Source: Deltaproteobacteria bacterium
GTDB taxonomy: Bacteria; Desulfobacterota; Desulfobacteria; Desulfobacterales; SURF-7
Direction: 5' to 3'
DNA length: 8,902 bases
Assembly: GCA_019307665.1 (NCBI GenBank)
Contig: JAFDJC010000122.1
Location: 1 to 8,902, forward strand
This document shows positions 7,299 to 8,902 of the stretch, in pieces. Under the pieces are notes generated by a model. It did not search any database, had not been told where the DNA came from, and worked only from the letters and a program-made list of their open reading frames with translations. Positions within the stretch are counted from its first letter, which is position 1, and each line of letters opens with the position of its first letter. The position numbers and the translations under genes are program-made.

Positions 7299-7592
7299 AT
7301 GAAAAATATCAGATATTTAGATGATGTATCAACACTGGTGCTTAACGAAGAAAAGTGCATCGGCTGCAGCCTGTGTACCGAAGTCTGCCCTCATGCGGTT
7401 TTTGAAATGAGGCAAAACAAAGCCCATATTGTTGATTTCAATGCATGCATGGAATGCGGGGCCTGTGTGAGCAACTGCCCCACTGAAGCAATATCCGTCA
7501 ACCCGGGTGTCGGCTGAGCCTCCTATATTATCCAGGTCTGGATAAAGGGAAAAGAGAATGCATCCTGCGGTTCCGGCAGTGCGTGCTGCTAG
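7299..7592 (+). CDS. hgcB: HgcB, 2x[4Fe-4S] ferredoxin for mercury methylation; probable selenoprotein (Sec73 at in-frame TGA)
   Basis: HgcB reduces the HgcA corrinoid and is thought to help handle Hg(II). Two cluster motifs are complete: C20-x2-C23-x2-C26-x3-C30-P and C50-x2-C53-x2-C56-x3-C60-P. A plain reading ends at TGA 7515-7517, right after VNPGVG. Reading through gives 24 more codons, beginning ASYIIQVWIKGK and ending SACC before TAG at 7590-7592. This tail, with its terminal vicinal cysteines (C96, C97), is what HgcB proteins carry. The TGA is codon 73, matching the conserved Cys73 of the ~95-residue D. desulfuricans ND132 protein as I recall it. With the SECIS-like hairpin just downstream, I infer a 97-residue protein with selenocysteine at 73. 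Automatic callers would report a 72-residue (or 87-residue, from ATG 7254) truncated ferredoxin. The ATG at 7299 fits the family N-terminus; the ribosome site is weak, 23 bases after the hgcA stop. Confidence 0.9.
7515..7517 (+). other. In-frame TGA, predicted selenocysteine codon
   Basis: The codon follows GGT GTC GGC (Gly-Val-Gly), where HgcB normally has Cys. The frame stays open for 24 codons after it with family-like residues and ends with Cys-Cys and a TAG. One base separates it from TGC or TGT, so a point mutation or base-call error is the competing explanation. Confidence 0.85.
7518..7550 (+). promoter_or_regulatory. Predicted bacterial SECIS element
   Basis: A perfect 7-bp stem, TTATCCA (7528-7534) with TGGATAA (7539-7545), closes a GGTC loop (7535-7538). 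Below it, TCCT (7521-7524) can pair with GGGA (7547-7550), including one G-U, across a small internal loop. The apical CAGGTCTG is the same as in the E. coli fdhF SECIS recalled from memory, whose GGUC contacts SelB. The loop begins 17 bases after the TGA, against 18 in fdhF. The bulged U of the fdhF upper stem is absent, which is the main departure. Confidence 0.8.
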
Positions 7593-7671
7593 CCTTTATA
7601 GTGGTTGTCATAATAACGTTCCGTTTCCATAAAAGAGATTTATGCATTAACGGGTTTAATGCGATGTTTTT
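7593..7671 (+). terminator. Intergenic hairpin between the convergent hgcB and fur-feoA genes
   Basis: The only strong hairpin here is GCATTAA (7644-7650) with TTAATGC (7656-7662) around a CGGGT loop, followed by GATGTTTTTAA. It would end the hgcAB transcript. It also spans the fur-feoA stop on the other strand, but with a poorer T-tract in that direction. A weaker CATAAA/TTTATG hairpin lies at 7628-7644. No gene is visible in 7593-7655. Confidence 0.45.
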
Positions 7672-8372
7672 AATTCCTTAATACTCTTATTTGCCGATTT
7701 AATTTGTTCAACCATTATTTTACGAGCCATACCTCGTCCCAACACATACCGGTTGTAATCAATAGCAATAACTATTTGCCCCGTGCCGGAGTTTGTAATA
7801 ACCTCAACTTGGTCTCCAATCCTTAGTCCCATGTTTATAAGACGCATATTTACATTTGAACCGCCGGCATGTTCCTTAATGACAAGCTTATGGCCCGGTT
7901 TTGCAATATCGAGTGGTATCAATCTGACGTGATCCTTAAGACAATCCGAGCAGACACCATAAATTTCCATCTTGTGAAGCAGCATGTGAAATCCATATGT
8001 GTTTGCAATCTGAGCCTGCAGTAATTCAAGATGCTCATCGGTAAACTCAATAATTTTTTTGCATTTTGTGCAAATCATATGATCATGGTGTAGGCCGACA
8101 TGCCGATGCTCATAACGTGTTTTTTGGTTATCAAACCGTTTTTGTTCAGCAAAACCGTATTGGACCATGAGTTTTAATGTGTCTTTCACAAAATCTGAAT
8201 CCAGGATAATTCCGTTTTTGTTAAGAAGGGAGACAAGCTCATCAACCGTCATATGACTTTCAGTCACTAGAAAAGCTTCAAGTACTTGAAATCGTTTCTC
8301 GACGCTGTCTATTCCTTCCTGATTTAAAAGGTTTTTAAATTGTTTTTTTTCCTGTGCATGTATTTTTTTCAT
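7656..8372 (-). CDS. Fur-family metalloregulator fused to a FeoA (SH3-like) domain
   Basis: The 238-residue protein joins two usually separate iron-related modules. The N-terminal part (about 1-148) is Fur-like: a winged-helix DNA-binding region, then the metal-site stretch HHDH (95-98). The paired zinc cysteines are CTKC (101-104) and CSDC (141-144). From about 150 to 221 a FeoA domain follows, starting LIPLDIAKPGHK, with MRLINMGLRIGDQVEV in its centre and GRGMARKIMV at its end. FeoA normally assists the ferrous iron transporter FeoB. Genes for FeoB and a FeoB-associated protein lie upstream on the same strand, so this is probably the feo regulator and perhaps the only FeoA of the locus. I start at ATG 8370-8372; an upstream in-frame TTG at 8423 would sit at the predicted transcription start. 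The recognition helix and metal specificity cannot be read confidently, so iron sensing is inferred from context. Confidence 0.9.
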   Translation of the reverse strand: MKKIHAQEKKQFKNLLNQEGIDSVEKRFQVLEAFLVTESHMTVDELVSLLNKNGIILDSDFVKDTLKLMVQYGFAEQKRFDNQKTRYEHRHVGLHHDHMICTKCKKIIEFTDEHLELLQAQIANTYGFHMLLHKMEIYGVCSDCLKDHVRLIPLDIAKPGHKLVIKEHAGGSNVNMRLINMGLRIGDQVEVITNSGTGQIVIAIDYNRYVLGRGMARKIMVEQIKSANKSIKELKTSH

Positions 8373-8429
8373 TTTTTCTATGATGCCTTTGCCTTTGCAA
8401 TTTTTTGATGATACATAATACAATAAAAA

Positions 8430-8458
8430 TTTATATAGAATATTAGAATATTAGTAAA
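8430..8458 (-). promoter_or_regulatory. Predicted sigma-70 promoter of the fur-feoA gene
   Basis: On the minus strand TTTACT (8458-8453) and TATAAA (8435-8430) are 17 bases apart, matching 4 and 5 of 6 consensus positions. The start of transcription would fall near 8423, leaving a leader of about 50 bases before ATG 8372. Confidence 0.5.
8436..8454. repeat. Direct repeat TAGAATAT x2 plus TAG inside the promoter spacer
   Basis: TAGAATAT occurs at 8436-8443 and 8444-8451 and is followed by TAG. It fills the spacer between the predicted -35 and -10 boxes of fur-feoA, a natural operator position. It does not resemble a classical Fur box closely, and AT-rich DNA gives such repeats by chance, so an operator role is speculative. 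Confidence 0.35.
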
Positions 8459-8559
8459 GAGAAAGATCGGTTGCAATGAACTGAGAATTATTCATTACAA
8501 TATGGTAAGACATTAAGTTAATTGATAAAAATGTATGCATGGGAATATGGCCGGAATAT

Positions 8560-8601
8560 AAAAAGCGGTTGATTATATTTGAAGGTATACATAACAAACC
8601 G
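8560..8601 (-). terminator. Weak candidate terminator after the Cys-rich feo gene
   Basis: On the minus strand CGGTTTG (8601-8595) can pair with CAACCG (8571-8566) with one bulged base and a loop of about 23 bases, followed by CTTTTTATA. The long loop makes it doubtful. The rest of the 247-base spacer 8373-8619 holds the fur-feoA promoter and no gene that I can support. Confidence 0.25.
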
Positions 8602-8619
8602 TTTTTTTGTATGGCAAAG

Positions 8620-8784
8620 TTATATTTTATTGCTATATTTTTTAAGCGCATCACAGCTTGTGCCACATGACTCGCATGTGCATCCGCAGTTACAATTGTC
8701 TTCACCTTTATACTTTTTTTTTTTTCTCTTGACACAATATACTGCGGCAGCGCCTACTATCAAAATCACGATTAATGTTTCCAT
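8620..8784 (-). CDS. FeoB-associated Cys-rich membrane protein (54 aa)
   Basis: This short gene reads METLIVILIVGAAAVYCVKR, a single N-terminal membrane helix (about 3-18), then a lysine stretch (K19 to K26, with R20 and Y25). The cytoplasmic tail is Cys-rich: C31, C33, C35, C37, C40 and C44 in CNCGCTCESCGTSC, followed by DALKK. Helix, basic linker and Cys-rich tail together are the pattern of the FeoB-associated Cys-rich membrane protein family, encoded next to feoB and thought to help ferrous iron uptake; the precise role is not established. AAGGAG (minus strand, 8799-8794) lies 9 bases before the ATG. It begins 30 bases after the feoB stop, so the two are co-transcribed. The lysine codons contain a run of 12 A, a site where polymerase or sequencing slippage would break the gene. 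The frame as given is intact. Confidence 0.9.
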   Translation of the reverse strand: METLIVILIVGAAAVYCVKRKKKKYKGEDNCNCGCTCESCGTSCDALKKYSNKI

Positions 8785-8814
8785 TTGCTTTAACTCCTTT
8801 TCATAAAGGAAATC

Positions 8815-8902
8815 CTAATATCCCAGAAGCGAACCGGCTTGATAAAAAGCAACAGACAAGCTAAAGGCAAGCACTGTATTGAATATCATGGAAAACGCAC
8901 CC
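8815..8902 (-). CDS. feoB: Ferrous iron transporter FeoB, extreme C-terminus (rest outside window)
   Basis: Only the last 28 codons are inside the window, ending at TAG (8817-8815). They read GAFSMIFNTVLAFSLSVAFY and then QAGSLLGY. This is a hydrophobic helix of the kind that ends FeoB, the GTP-dependent inner-membrane Fe(II) importer. The fragment is short, but its position directly before a FeoB-associated Cys-rich gene and a FeoA-domain gene makes the call likely. Confidence 0.75.
   Translation of the reverse strand, partial: GAFSMIFNTVLAFSLSVAFYQAGSLLGY

Noticed and set aside
7254..7517. hgcB as an 87-residue (or 72-residue) ferredoxin ending at the TGA, i.e. a truncated or pseudogene copy
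   Set aside because: The frame after the TGA keeps the HgcB tail with terminal Cys-Cys, the TGA is exactly at a conserved Cys, and a SECIS-like hairpin follows. The ATG at 7254 lies inside hgcA and adds residues not expected for HgcB.
8373..8423. TTG at 8423 as the start of the Fur-FeoA gene, adding 17 residues
   Set aside because: The predicted promoter places the transcript start at about the same base, leaving no room for a ribosome site. The residues before ATG 8372 do not look like a Fur N-terminus.
8451..8735. 94-residue minus-strand reading frame
   Set aside because: It is a frame-shifted reading of the Cys-rich feo gene plus its downstream spacer. The frame from ATG 8784 has a ribosome site and a recognisable family pattern.
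8579..8806. 75-residue plus-strand reading frame
   Set aside because: It is antisense to the Cys-rich feo gene, has a low-complexity Phe/Tyr-rich product, and follows no family pattern.
1..8902. CRISPR arrays, insertion sequences, tRNA or rRNA genes, prophage features
   Set aside because: I saw no regularly spaced repeats, transposase motifs, terminal inverted repeats or tRNA-like folds. The short 12-bp and 8-bp repeats are local and mostly within coding sequence.

Overview
The window looks like part of the chromosome of an anaerobic, moderately AT-rich bacterium, most likely a Desulfobacterales-type (deltaproteobacterial) sulfate reducer. This is inferred from gene content: a mercury-methylation pair hgcA/hgcB, a three-domain NifU with NifS, a SagB-type nitroreductase, a Fur protein fused to FeoA, and a probable selenocysteine codon. 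Selenoproteins are common in that group. No species can be named from the sequence alone.

Layout, plus strand. Bases 1-2955 hold the 3' part of the glutamate synthase large subunit gene (gltB, cut by the window edge) and the complete small subunit gene gltD, which overlaps it by 8 bases. A SagB/ThcOx-type flavin oxidoreductase gene follows directly (2956-3783), and a likely Rho-independent terminator closes this unit. A second unit, probably starting from a promoter near 3827-3855, runs nifU (3909), nifS (4738), a 59-residue coiled-coil protein (5928), hgcA (6100) and hgcB (7299). Its genes overlap or nearly touch, so it reads as one operon joining Fe-S cluster assembly to mercury methylation. 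HgcA is a corrinoid Fe-S-dependent methyl carrier and HgcB is its two-cluster ferredoxin.

Layout, minus strand. From the right edge inward are the last 28 codons of feoB, a 54-residue Cys-rich FeoB-associated membrane protein, about 250 bases of AT-rich spacer with a good promoter, and a gene for a Fur-FeoA fusion regulator. This block faces hgcAB tail to tail, with a hairpin between them.

The main discovery candidate is in hgcB. Conceptual translation stops at a TGA at codon 73. The same frame continues past it for 24 more codons and ends in the vicinal Cys-Cys expected at the HgcB C-terminus. The TGA falls exactly where HgcB proteins have their conserved third-region cysteine (Cys73 in the best-studied protein, recalled from memory). 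Seventeen bases after the TGA is the GGTC loop of a perfect 7-bp hairpin, whose apical sequence CAGGTCTG matches the E. coli fdhF SECIS loop as I recall it. I therefore call hgcB as a 97-residue selenoprotein with selenocysteine 73, not a truncated gene. I do not know of a published selenocysteine-containing HgcB, but could not search for one.
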